Source: Paeniglutamicibacter psychrophenolicus
Lineage (GTDB): Bacteria > Actinomycetota > Actinomycetes > Actinomycetales > Micrococcaceae
Length of the DNA stretch: 55,862 bases
NCBI RefSeq assembly: GCF_030812255.1
Contig: NZ_JAUSSH010000022.1
Coordinates: 1 to 55,862, forward strand
Direction of reading: 5' to 3'
Below the pieces are notes generated by a model. The model was given only the letters and a program-made list of their open reading frames with translations, searched no databases and was not told the DNA's origin. Of the stretch, positions 26,183-34,360 are shown piece by piece. Positions within the stretch are counted from its first letter, which is position 1. Each line of letters opens with the position of its first letter. The translations under genes and the position numbers were made by a program.

Positions 26183-28027
26183 CTATTTGAAGCTCAGGTT
26201 TCCGTAGGCCGTGAAATAGGGCACAGAAGCCGGTTTGGGCGTGGCACCGAGGCGTATGGTGCGTGTCAGACCGCCAACGTCAAGGACGGCGTTGATGTCC
26301 AACGCATCGGATCCCGGAAGCTGGGCGCGCAAGGAGGCGGGAATCCTGAAACCGTAGATGCCGTCCGATTCGTTGTACGGTTCGAACGTCGTTCCTTGGC
26401 TGGCGTCGGTTCCCCGTTCGGTGACAACGAGCGTGAGGCCCCCAAGCTGCCCGGAGCCGGTGTTGACGGCGACCTCCAGGTCGGTGTCACCGTCCGCATG
26501 GAAGCGCAGCCCGGCCAGCCGGACCGTGGCAGCCGCGAGGACCTCGCGGTCTTTCTTGTTCAACCGGGCCATCTTGAGGGCGTCCTTCCATTGGGTGAAG
26601 ATTTGCTCGCTGCTGTATTGCCTGGCCGATTCAAACGCCCGGGCAGACATCCCGGCGCACAGCGGATCGTCAGTCAGGAGCCGTCCCAAGGCCATGGCCG
26701 CGGCTTCCTGGTCGCCAAACGGGACCAGGAACCCGTTGCGTCCATCCTGTACGACATCCCTGGGGCCGAAGTCCACGTCATAGGCGACCGGTACGCAGCC
26801 GTGGGCCTGGGCTTCAAGGATGGCCAGCGACTGGCCCTCGAACCTGCTGCACAGCAGCAGGACGCGTGCCCTGGACAGTCGCCGGGCCACGTCGTGGACG
26901 TGCCCGTGGAAGTTCACCAGATGCCCAATGCCGAGCCGATTGACTTGTTCTTCCAGGACCGGGCGTTGGTCCCCGTCTCCGATCAGGTCCAGGTGGACGG
27001 GAACGTTCGCTGTGGCCACGGCGTTGACGATGTCAATGACCGCGCCGATGTTCTTGCCCTTGGTGAACCGCCCCACGTGGACCACCGTGCCGGGGCTCCG
27101 GTCCTCGAAGGACGGCAACGTTTCCGGCCCGTCCACGGGGTTGCTGATGACCACGGTGTTGGAGCTGTCGCCGAACCTCTGCACAAAGGCGGTGCGCTGT
27201 GATTCGGTCAGGAAGGTGATCCCGTCCCAGGCGTCGCGGTTGTCGATGATCTTCCGGTGGGCGGGCGACAGCTTCCCGGTGAGCGTGTCTTGCCCGGCGG
27301 CGACATGCGTGCTGTGGAAGTTGACGAACTTCAGTGCCGTGGGGTGCTGCCAGGCAAAGAGGAACCCGGCCGAGAACTTGCTGTCAATGATCACATCGGC
27401 ATTGCTGCGGTCCACCAATTCGGTGAGCCAATGTCGGTAGAGCCGTGCGGCACTGGTGAATTCGAATTGGACGCTGCCATCGGCGGCCAGCAGCTGCAGC
27501 GTCCTGACTGCTTCGTCGGGATCGTGCGGCGAAGGGAGCATGGCATCGACCAGGTACACGCTGCCGTCTCGCCGGTGGTATTCACGCTTGGACAACTTGT
27601 CGTTGCCGGGGAAAGCGTAAACAGTGCAGTACAGCGACCCGTCAACCGACCGATCGAGCCGCGTGGCCCCTTTCCAGGGAATCCCGGTGCCGCGCAACTT
27701 CAACTCTGGGCCTGTTGCCGTTGCCGGCGCCTGCTCGGCGTAGTACTCGTGGAGATTAAGCAGCGGAACCCCGGAGTGGAGCTTTCCGTTGGCCGTCAGA
27801 GTCGTGCGAATTTCGTCGAGCCCGGGGTTTGCGTCGAAGGTCACCACTGCGCTGGGAACGCCGCGCTCGTGGAAGAGCCCGGCACGCTTCAAGCACATGG
27901 CGGTCATGCCGCCGAAACCCAGTTCGACCGCCCACGTGACCATGAGCACCGACCTTGGTGTCTGGTGGGTTTGTGCCGGCTGGCTGACCACGCGGCCCGA
28001 AGGCCCTGACGCTTCATCGGTTGGCAT
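26183..28027 (-). CDS. Family 4 glycosyltransferase (TagE-like)
   Basis: A 614-residue GT-B glycosyltransferase. The C-terminal donor domain has VVHVGRFTKGKNIGAVIDIV, LDLIGDGDQRPVLE and the E-x7-E motif in SRFEGQSLAILEAQAHG. The long N-terminal part, with MVTWAVELGFGGMTAM and an insert around residues 80-200, is like poly(glycerol-phosphate) alpha-glucosyltransferases. After about residue 480 comes a beta-rich tail of unknown function. The ATG at 28027 is preceded by AAGGAG nine bases away, better than the GTG at 28081. With the neighbouring glycerophosphotransferase it probably makes or glycosylates a wall polymer. Confidence 0.82.
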   Translation of the reverse strand: MPTDEASGPSGRVVSQPAQTHQTPRSVLMVTWAVELGFGGMTAMCLKRAGLFHERGVPSAVVTFDANPGLDEIRTTLTANGKLHSGVPLLNLHEYYAEQAPATATGPELKLRGTGIPWKGATRLDRSVDGSLYCTVYAFPGNDKLSKREYHRRDGSVYLVDAMLPSPHDPDEAVRTLQLLAADGSVQFEFTSAARLYRHWLTELVDRSNADVIIDSKFSAGFLFAWQHPTALKFVNFHSTHVAAGQDTLTGKLSPAHRKIIDNRDAWDGITFLTESQRTAFVQRFGDSSNTVVISNPVDGPETLPSFEDRSPGTVVHVGRFTKGKNIGAVIDIVNAVATANVPVHLDLIGDGDQRPVLEEQVNRLGIGHLVNFHGHVHDVARRLSRARVLLLCSRFEGQSLAILEAQAHGCVPVAYDVDFGPRDVVQDGRNGFLVPFGDQEAAAMALGRLLTDDPLCAGMSARAFESARQYSSEQIFTQWKDALKMARLNKKDREVLAAATVRLAGLRFHADGDTDLEVAVNTGSGQLGGLTLVVTERGTDASQGTTFEPYNESDGIYGFRIPASLRAQLPGSDALDINAVLDVGGLTRTIRLGATPKPASVPYFTAYGNLSFK

Positions 28028-28577
28028 CGAAAGGCTCTCCTTGGGTCGGCGAATCGGCTTCGGGGCCTCGTCTTGGTCCACCTTAACGCCTGATCCTTGA
28101 CGCTACCCGCATACGGGAGCTCCAGTTGAAACTGAGTCGAAGGCCAACGGAGGCGGCTGTTGTTGGTTGCCGCGTAGTGATCGGGCAGGTGCTGATCATG
28201 GCACGGATAGCCGTCACCGCTGTTAGCCGTGGCCACGGGCATAGACGGGAAGTCAACGCTACGTCCGGCGAAAGGGAGCTGAGTTTCCAGGCGTGTTTTC
28301 TCACGCTCGGGCTGCTTCGTATCAGGTAGCGGGGGAGACGCATTTGCCGGTAGGGGACAAATGCCTAGGACCAACTGGAACTGTCGGCCTTTCACGAGCG
28401 CGGGCGAGCTGTCGAGGATGCTCCGGTTCGGTCCAACGTTAGAGAGCCGGATGGAAAAGACAAAAGCGGAGCCTCTGCAAGTTGGTGAACACCGATGAAA
28501 GCTTTTGGCCATTGGCCCACTACGATCGCGAGAGCCGGAAACAGGACGACGAATGCCACCGAGCGCAACGTGCTGCC
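28028..28577. other. Upstream region between a glycosyltransferase and an insertion sequence
   Basis: 550 bases without a supported gene. It must hold the promoter of the family-4 glycosyltransferase on the minus strand, which I could not pin down. Its right end is the target site of the ISAs1-type element. Confidence 0.4.
28568..28577. repeat. Left target-site duplication of the ISAs1-type element
   Basis: acgtgctgcc directly abuts the left inverted repeat and is repeated without change at 29874-29883. Confidence 0.92.
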
Positions 28578-28653
28578 CAGGGCGATTGCAAAGTCGTGAA
28601 CGAGCCCATGAGTCTTAAAATATGAGACAAACCGGTCCCAGCTTTTAAAGTGC

Positions 28654-28708
28654 AGGAACTCCCGGTAAGCATGTGAATATCAGCCCACATGTTTCACCAA
28701 GAGTTCCT
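28654..28708 (+). promoter_or_regulatory. Nested hairpin over the transposase start region
   Basis: aggaactc (28654-28661) pairs with gagttcct (28701-28708), and catgtg (28670-28675) pairs with cacatg (28686-28691). The right arm covers the only weak ribosome-binding site (aagag) before the GTG at 28711, so transcripts entering from outside could be poorly translated, as known for other insertion sequences. Inferred. Confidence 0.5.
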
Positions 28709-28710
28709 CC

Positions 28711-29854
28711 GTGCAATCTTCCCACCTGCAGGCCATTGTTGACCAATTTTCCGTTCCCGAGCCTGTTGTCCTCGATCCGGCCAGCGTGCTGGCGGCACTG
28801 TCGGTTCTTCCGGATCCCCGCGCGCGGCGCGGGGTCCGCCACCAATTCGCGCACATGGTGCTGATCATGCTTTGCTCGGTTCTCGCCGCCTCAAAGACGC
28901 TGGTGGAAATGGCCGAGTGGGCCGCCGACACCGCCCGGACCGAGCTGGCCGCCTGCGGGATCGGAACCCCGCACGCGACCACCTTGGCCCGGGTGCTGGA
29001 ACGCCTGGATTCCGATGCGTTTGACCTGCTGGCCGGTGACTGGACCCAAGGCCTGGGACGGTCGGTGGCCTTTGCCGTGGACGGGAATGAAATGCGCGGG
29101 GCGAAGAACGGCCAAGGAAGCAGGGTCCACCTGCTGTCGGCGATCGACCAGGACACCCACGCGGTGCTGGGACAGGTTGCTGTCGGGGAGAAAAGCAACG
29201 AGATCCCGCAGTTCCCGGTATTCATGGACCATTTCCCGTCGCTGCCCGGGGTGGTCGTCACCGCCGACGCGATGCACACCCAGACGGGCCACGCCCGTTA
29301 CCTCGCCGAATGCGCAGGCGCACTACATCTTCACCGTGAAAGCGAACCAGCCCACGCTGCTCGAGCAGCTTTCCACCATCCCGTGGGGCCGTGTTCCCGA
29401 CGGGGACAAAAGCACGGCGAAGGCAAACGGGCGGCAGAACATCCGCACCGTCAAATGCGCCACTCTGAGCCCGGGCATCAGGTTTCCCCACGCCCTGCAG
29501 GCCCTGCGGATCACCCGCAGGTCCCGGCCGATCGGCACCGGGAAATGGCACCTGGAAACCGTCTACGCGGTGACCTCGCTGCCGACCTACCAGGCGAGCC
29601 CGGGGCAGCTGGCGGGTTGGGTCCGCGGCCACTGGGGCATCGAAAACGGCCTGCACTGGCGTCGGGACGTCCTTTTCCAAGAGGACGCGCACCAGGCCAG
29701 AAACGGCCAAACGCCCAGGGCGTTGGCCATACTGAGAAACATCGCCATCACCCTGCTCAAGAACCGGGGCCACAGGAACCTCGCCAAGGCCACCCGCCAC
29801 CTGCGGAACCACCCCGGCAGGATCCTCGAAATGATCGGATTCAGCTCAGACTGA
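28711..29854 (+). pseudogene. ISAs1-family transposase, frameshifted
   Basis: DDE transposase of the ISAs1 family. The N-terminal part reads LSVLPDPRARRGVRHQF and SVAFAVDGNEMRGAKNG with a catalytic aspartate, then VVVTADAMHTQTGHARYLAE. Close to 29311 the reading frame moves by one base and the protein continues in the next frame with AHYIFTVKANQPTLLEQL, WVRGHWGIENGLHWRRDV with the catalytic glutamate, and a stop at 29852-29854. Both halves are otherwise well preserved. There is no slippery A/T run at the shift, so mutation (or a sequencing error) is likelier than programmed frameshifting. Confidence 0.88.
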
Positions 29855-29873
29855 GGACTTTGCAGACGCCCTG

Positions 29874-29883
29874 ACGTGCTGCC
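29874..29883. repeat. Right target-site duplication of the ISAs1-type element
   Basis: acgtgctgcc, identical to 28568-28577, follows the right inverted repeat. Confidence 0.92.
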
Positions 29884-30063
29884 AGGGGTTTCGTGGAACC
29901 GGGAAGGCGCCCCGGGATATGCCGCCAGATGCGCCCAGGCTGATCCTTTTATCAGCCTGACCTGCAAAGATCCTGTGACGTCACCTGTTCACAGTTGGTT
30001 CAACCGACGGTTCCTGAAACTATTACTTTCAATGGAATTTCCATTTCGAACTTTAGGAATCCG

Positions 30064-30927
30064 ATGTTGAAGACCAAAGCACCTTTCCGTTTGCTGGGCA
30101 TGGCAATAGCTGGAGCGTTGCTGCTCACATCCTGCGCAGCTGTTGCAGGAACCCCGGCCCCGAATAACGCATCGGCCTCAGCGTCTGCCGAAAAAACAAA
30201 ATCCCCCATTGAACTCGTCCGTGAGGCGGACCCGGATCGGATCGGTCCGGGCCTGGCGTACAGCGAGCTCAGCAAGAATGCTGCGGGACCATACGTCCGG
30301 ATTGGTGTCGACAAGGATTCCGCATTGGGCAAATTCGACAATGCCCGGTGGACGGCAACTGGCAAGAACTGGACCGAGGCGGACCTGGCCCAGGGGCAAC
30401 TTGCGGCGGTTGACTTCGTCTACGCTGAACTCTTTTCCGGCACCACGGTTGGCGGAAATACTTCAGACGTAAAAGCGCAAGTGACGCGCATGACCAAGCT
30501 CTTTGGCAAGGACGCACGGAAGGCGGGAATTGAAGAGCAGCTGAACGGGTTGTTTGAGCAGCCCGTGTCGAAAAACATGGTCGTGGCCTGGACCGATCCT
30601 GCCACCAATAATTTCCAGGGCTACGACTTCTACCAGTCCAAGGACTCCTCGCGATTCATGAACCCCCAGGTAACGATCGCCAAAGCCAGTGCCTACGATG
30701 AGGGATCGACCGTGGATTCCCAAAAGGCCGGAATCGATGGGGCCACTGTCACCGTCGTCGCCAAGTTCGATTGGAAATTCTCCAAAGGCAAGAAGCGGTT
30801 CCTCAAGCCCACCGAGATCGAATACGACGTCTACCTCATCAAGACCGATGAAGGGGTCAGGATCCACGGAGTAGGCCTTCAGCGTGGCGAAATCGGTGCA
30901 GCACCCGAGGAAAGCACCAAATTCTAG
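30064..30927 (+). CDS. Lipoprotein of unknown function
   Basis: A 287-residue protein beginning with a lipoprotein signal (LLGMAIAGALLLTSC, lipobox LTSC), followed by a short Ala/Ser linker. The remainder, with KNWTEADLAQGQLAAVDFVY and VVAWTDPATNNFQGYDF, has no family I recognise. The frame is open from 29995, but the ATG at 30064 gives the clean signal and has aggaa just upstream. It was probably separated from its upstream promoter region by the insertion sequence ending 190 bases before. The next gene also encodes an exported protein, so the two may act together at the surface. Confidence 0.75.
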   Translation: MLKTKAPFRLLGMAIAGALLLTSCAAVAGTPAPNNASASASAEKTKSPIELVREADPDRIGPGLAYSELSKNAAGPYVRIGVDKDSALGKFDNARWTATGKNWTEADLAQGQLAAVDFVYAELFSGTTVGGNTSDVKAQVTRMTKLFGKDARKAGIEEQLNGLFEQPVSKNMVVAWTDPATNNFQGYDFYQSKDSSRFMNPQVTIAKASAYDEGSTVDSQKAGIDGATVTVVAKFDWKFSKGKKRFLKPTEIEYDVYLIKTDEGVRIHGVGLQRGEIGAAPEESTKF

Positions 30928-31664
30928 GGCTGCCGCAACGCCAGCCACGGCCGGGCCCACCATGGGCCGGAAGGGGGCAGGCCTTGTCGGCCGGGCTCCT
31001 TGCCGCTTTGAAGCGGGGTCTGGTGTCGAGTGGTGATAAGCCGGATGCAGATTTCACCTGCAGTCGATTGCGTGTTCCAGGAGGTAGCTGAGCAAGCAGC
31101 GTTGCGTAGCTGATGTTTTGAAAGGGGCTCGCGATTGTGGTTCACAGCTTCCAAGTTCCAACGTCACGCGCGCGGCATGGCCCGGACACGGTTTGGTTCG
31201 TCAGATGTGACAATCTCGGGAAGACTTTCCCGCCGACTGCTGGCCCGCTCATCGCGGATGAAAGGCCATAAATGGCGGACATTCCTTGGCAACTTCGATG
31301 TCTTGCATGTCGCGGTGGGAGCGGCGGGACCCGGAAGAGGCCACCGAACCTGTCGTGGTGAGCTGGGGTGAACCTGGTTGCCGAGGTGGCCCGGCCGGTG
31401 CACGGGGTCATGAAGGACCCCCCCGAGATTCCGTGGAAGCATCGCAATTTGTGTTCACGACTAATTCTCAGTCCCACCCTTTGGGATTCGCCATGGACCG
31501 CGGTGCTCCTTGTGGAGCCGGGATTTGGACAGGCGGGATCAAACGCTGGGAGTTCCCTGGAAAGGGTGAATGTCGTGCCTGTCCAACGCCAAAATATGAG
31601 GTAGATTCCTTTCGGCGCTGTAATGCGCATTCGCTCGCACTCTTTTCTAATTTCTGGGGGAAAC
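30928..31664. other. Intergenic region, no recognisable gene
   Basis: About 740 bases between two genes for exported proteins. A gggccca/tgggcc hairpin near 30950-30970 may end the lipoprotein transcript. Short open frames on both strands have no ribosome-binding site or family likeness. Confidence 0.4.
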
Positions 31665-33110
31665 TTGAACCGTCTGAGACCAATTGCTGCCGCGGTTGCA
31701 GCTGTATTTGCACTGGGGCTCGTGAGCGCAACACCTGCCGCTGCCGCCGCGCCGCCGCCGGCCGGGTGCAAGTTCGAGTTCAGCGACACCCTGTACTGTC
31801 CTACCGCGACAGACAAGATCACCGATCTGAGCAAATACAGCTCGGTCAAGTACCTGACCCTTGGGGATGGATTCGACTACTCGTACTGGTCCGGATATGC
31901 CAAAACCAAGTCGACCATCACTCGCCTGCCCAAGCTGCCGCCGAAGTTGGAGTCGCTCACCGTCATCTCGAACAAATTCACGAACCTCTCAAACATCACC
32001 AGTGCACCACTGTTGGTTGATCTCGATATTCGAAGCACGAACGTCTTTCCTTCGCTTGCTCCCGCGGCCAAGCTGACACGGCTCAAGTCCTTCAACTACG
32101 ACGGGGCAGGCAACGCCAATCTTTCGCCGCTGGCCAAGATCAAGGCGCTGCGTTCGGTGGAAGTGAGTGCGATGTCGAATCGCACATCTCCCAAAATCAC
32201 TGTGGGTTCCTACCAAAACGTGGGGTCCATTGTCGGCATCAATGGCAAGAAGCTCAAGCCGATATCCGTTCGAAACACCGGCGTGGTCTTCGGCGGGGGA
32301 AAGAACAAAAAGCCCGTCATCGGCAGCGACGCTCGCGTCAAGCTCGGCCAAGTTGGATTCTACGAGGTGGATTGGAAGACATCCTCCAAGCCAACGGGAT
32401 TCGCACACCTGAACAAATACAAGGTCGAGGGCCTGAAATCCATTACCGGGTATGACTACGTTCCCTGGAAGACCAACAAGAAGCTTTTTGCCTGGATTGG
32501 CGGCGACATGGTTGTCGGGAATGAACTTTGGGCCAACATGTCCGGGACAGGCAAGAAGAGCGGGAACGGGAGCTCTCCGTATTTCCTGGAAGGATTCCAG
32601 TGGATGCGCAACGGCAAAGCCATCAAGGGCGCCACGGAGCGAAACTACACACTCAGAAACGCTGACGCCGGCAAGAAGATCAGCGTCAAGGTCACCGACA
32701 AGGTCGGTGACATCCAACTGATGAACGTTTCGGGCCAGGGCTGGTACCCGGTCTCCAAGGTCCTGAAGTCCAACAAGGTTGTGCTGAAGTCAATCAAGAA
32801 CACGAAATACCCCACCATCAAGGGCTCCCCGCGTGTTGGTAAGAAAATCATGTCAACCAAGGGCAGTTGGACCGGTTCTCCGACCAAGTTCAAGTACCAG
32901 TGGTACCGCTCCAACATGACGATCAACCACGCCATGAAGGGCAACTGGTTCTACTCGGTCAAGCCCATCAAGGGTGCCACCAAATCCACCTATGTCCCGA
33001 CTAAGGCAGACAACGGTCGCAGGCTCCAACTGAAGGTCACCGCCACGCGAAAAGGCTCGAAGACAGCCTCCGAAACGAGCCATTTCACGGACTTCGTTTA
33101 CAGGCCGTGA
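31665..33110 (+). CDS. Secreted protein with LRR-like and Ig-like repeats
   Basis: A 481-residue exported protein. It begins with a Sec signal peptide (LRPIAAAVAAVFALGLV, probable cleavage after ATPAAA). Residues about 40-185 contain leucine-rich-like repeats such as LTLGDGF, LESLTVISNKFTNLSNI and LVDLDIRSTNVF. From about 290 there are two copies of an actinobacterial Ig-like module, each with a tryptophan core and then IKGAT: FQWMRNGKAIKGATERNY and, near the end, KYQWYRS with IKGATKSTYVPTKADNGR. No anchor is seen, so it is probably secreted or held to the wall non-covalently. The TTG at 31665 has GGGGGA just upstream; an ATG at 31623 without one is the alternative. Its partner is unknown. 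Confidence 0.75.
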   Translation: MNRLRPIAAAVAAVFALGLVSATPAAAAAPPPAGCKFEFSDTLYCPTATDKITDLSKYSSVKYLTLGDGFDYSYWSGYAKTKSTITRLPKLPPKLESLTVISNKFTNLSNITSAPLLVDLDIRSTNVFPSLAPAAKLTRLKSFNYDGAGNANLSPLAKIKALRSVEVSAMSNRTSPKITVGSYQNVGSIVGINGKKLKPISVRNTGVVFGGGKNKKPVIGSDARVKLGQVGFYEVDWKTSSKPTGFAHLNKYKVEGLKSITGYDYVPWKTNKKLFAWIGGDMVVGNELWANMSGTGKKSGNGSSPYFLEGFQWMRNGKAIKGATERNYTLRNADAGKKISVKVTDKVGDIQLMNVSGQGWYPVSKVLKSNKVVLKSIKNTKYPTIKGSPRVGKKIMSTKGSWTGSPTKFKYQWYRSNMTINHAMKGNWFYSVKPIKGATKSTYVPTKADNGRRLQLKVTATRKGSKTASETSHFTDFVYRP

Positions 33111-33128
33111 GCTGACTGACGAACGCAG

Positions 33129-33182
33129 ATGCCTCCGGGCGGAGCAGGACACAAAGTCCAACTCCGCGCGGAGGCATTTTGC
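33129..33182. terminator. Strong hairpin between convergent genes
   Basis: Arms 33129-33150 and 33156-33177 pair over 22 positions with three mismatches, followed by a T-rich stretch. It ends the secreted-protein gene and possibly the ole operon coming from the other side. Confidence 0.85.
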
Positions 33183-33349
33183 TTTTCGAGATGCTTAAAG
33201 CACAACACAGTCCTGAACAACAGCTGCCGCTTTGGGATCGCACCGGAGGCGCGCCAGCGCAACCAGAAATGAAACCGTCCCCCGCTGGAATCAAACGAAG
33301 GGCAAAGGCCGTTTGGTGCTCAAGGGTTCTGCCCCGCGCTGGTTTCCGG

Positions 33350-34360
33350 TCAGCTGCCGCCATAGTAGGCGGCAAGTCGTTCCAATCCCTCGTCAAGGCT
33401 TACCGTCGGAGTCCAGTCCAGCACCTCGCGAGTTTCGCGCTGGTCGAACCAGTGCGCGGTGGAGAGCTGTTCGGCCAGGAACTTGGTCATGGGCGGTTCG
33501 TCGTGCACCAGGTTCCGGGACCCGGCCGCGAGCCACAACCGCTCAATGACCGAGCCCGCGCCGCGCGCAAGCCAGCCCGGGACGCTCATCCGCGGTGCCG
33601 GCACGCCGCCAGCCCGGCAGATCCCGGAGATCAGCTCGCCCACGGGGCGGGGCTCGCCGTTGGTGACCACCAGGGCGCGCCCGTGGGCGTGTTCCATGCG
33701 CTCGAGACCGCGCACGATGGCACCGGCGGCATTGTCGATGTAGGTGGTGTCTATCAGCGCGGCACCGTGGTCCAGCAACGGAAGCCTGCCGTCCCGGGCC
33801 CGCTCGATCACGCGTTCCACCAGCTGGGTGTCGCCCGGACCCCAGACCACGTGCGGCCTGATGGCCGTCACCCGGAAACCCGGTGCGTCCTGGGCCAGCG
33901 CGTTGTGCTCGGCGGCTGCCTTTGACCGGGCGTAGTTCCCGCGGGCCCGGTCTGGATCGGCAACCCCGGCCCCGGCTCCGGCCAGCGGCTCGCCGAAGTG
34001 GGCGACCGAGGGGGAGGAGACAAACACGAAGTCCCTGGCTCCGGCGTCCTTGGCCGCTTCGAGCAGGGTTTTGGTTCCGGTGATGTTGGTGGCCACGAAG
34101 TCGTGCCAGGAACCGGTGAAGGAGACCTTGGCCGCCAGGTGGATGACCGCGTTCATGCCGTGCACGGCAAGCCGGACCGCGGCAGGGTCGGTCAACGAGC
34201 CGAGCACCTCGTCCGTGGCTGCCGTGGAGGCCCGGCGCTGGAAGGTGCGCACGTGGTGCCCCTTGGCCCGCAGCAGCGCGGCCACGGCCCCGCCGAGCAG
34301 CCCGCTGGCCCCGGTGACCAGCACGCGGCGCTGGGACTCGAGATTCAGCTCGCTGCTCAT
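33350..34360 (-). CDS. oleD: 2-alkyl-3-oxoalkanoate reductase OleD
   Basis: OleD reduces the beta-keto acid made by OleA to a 2-alkyl-3-hydroxy acid with NADPH in long-chain olefin synthesis. The 336-residue protein is a short-chain dehydrogenase/epimerase: RVLVTGASGLLGG nucleotide-binding loop near the start, VIHLAAKVSF, FVSSPSV, and the catalytic YARSK. The ATG at 34360 overlaps the stop of oleBC as ATGA, so it is translationally coupled and is the last gene of the operon. The earlier frame opening at 34402 is not needed. Confidence 0.9.
   Translation of the reverse strand: MSSELNLESQRRVLVTGASGLLGGAVAALLRAKGHHVRTFQRRASTAATDEVLGSLTDPAAVRLAVHGMNAVIHLAAKVSFTGSWHDFVATNITGTKTLLEAAKDAGARDFVFVSSPSVAHFGEPLAGAGAGVADPDRARGNYARSKAAAEHNALAQDAPGFRVTAIRPHVVWGPGDTQLVERVIERARDGRLPLLDHGAALIDTTYIDNAAGAIVRGLERMEHAHGRALVVTNGEPRPVGELISGICRAGGVPAPRMSVPGWLARGAGSVIERLWLAAGSRNLVHDEPPMTKFLAEQLSTAHWFDQRETREVLDWTPTVSLDEGLERLAAYYGGS

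Larger units (their letters stand above)
28578..29873 (+). mobile_element. Complete ISAs1-family insertion sequence, 1296 bp
   Basis: The ends are imperfect 18-base inverted repeats: left 28578-28595 starting cagggcg, right 29856-29873 ending cgccctg, with two mismatches. A perfect 10-base target duplication flanks it. It carries one transposase frame with a single-base shift. The perfect duplication points to a recent insertion upstream of the lipoprotein gene at 30064. Confidence 0.92.

Noticed and set aside
26117-27202. A 361-residue plus-strand frame opposite the family-4 glycosyltransferase
   Set aside because: Antisense shadow without motifs or a ribosome-binding site.
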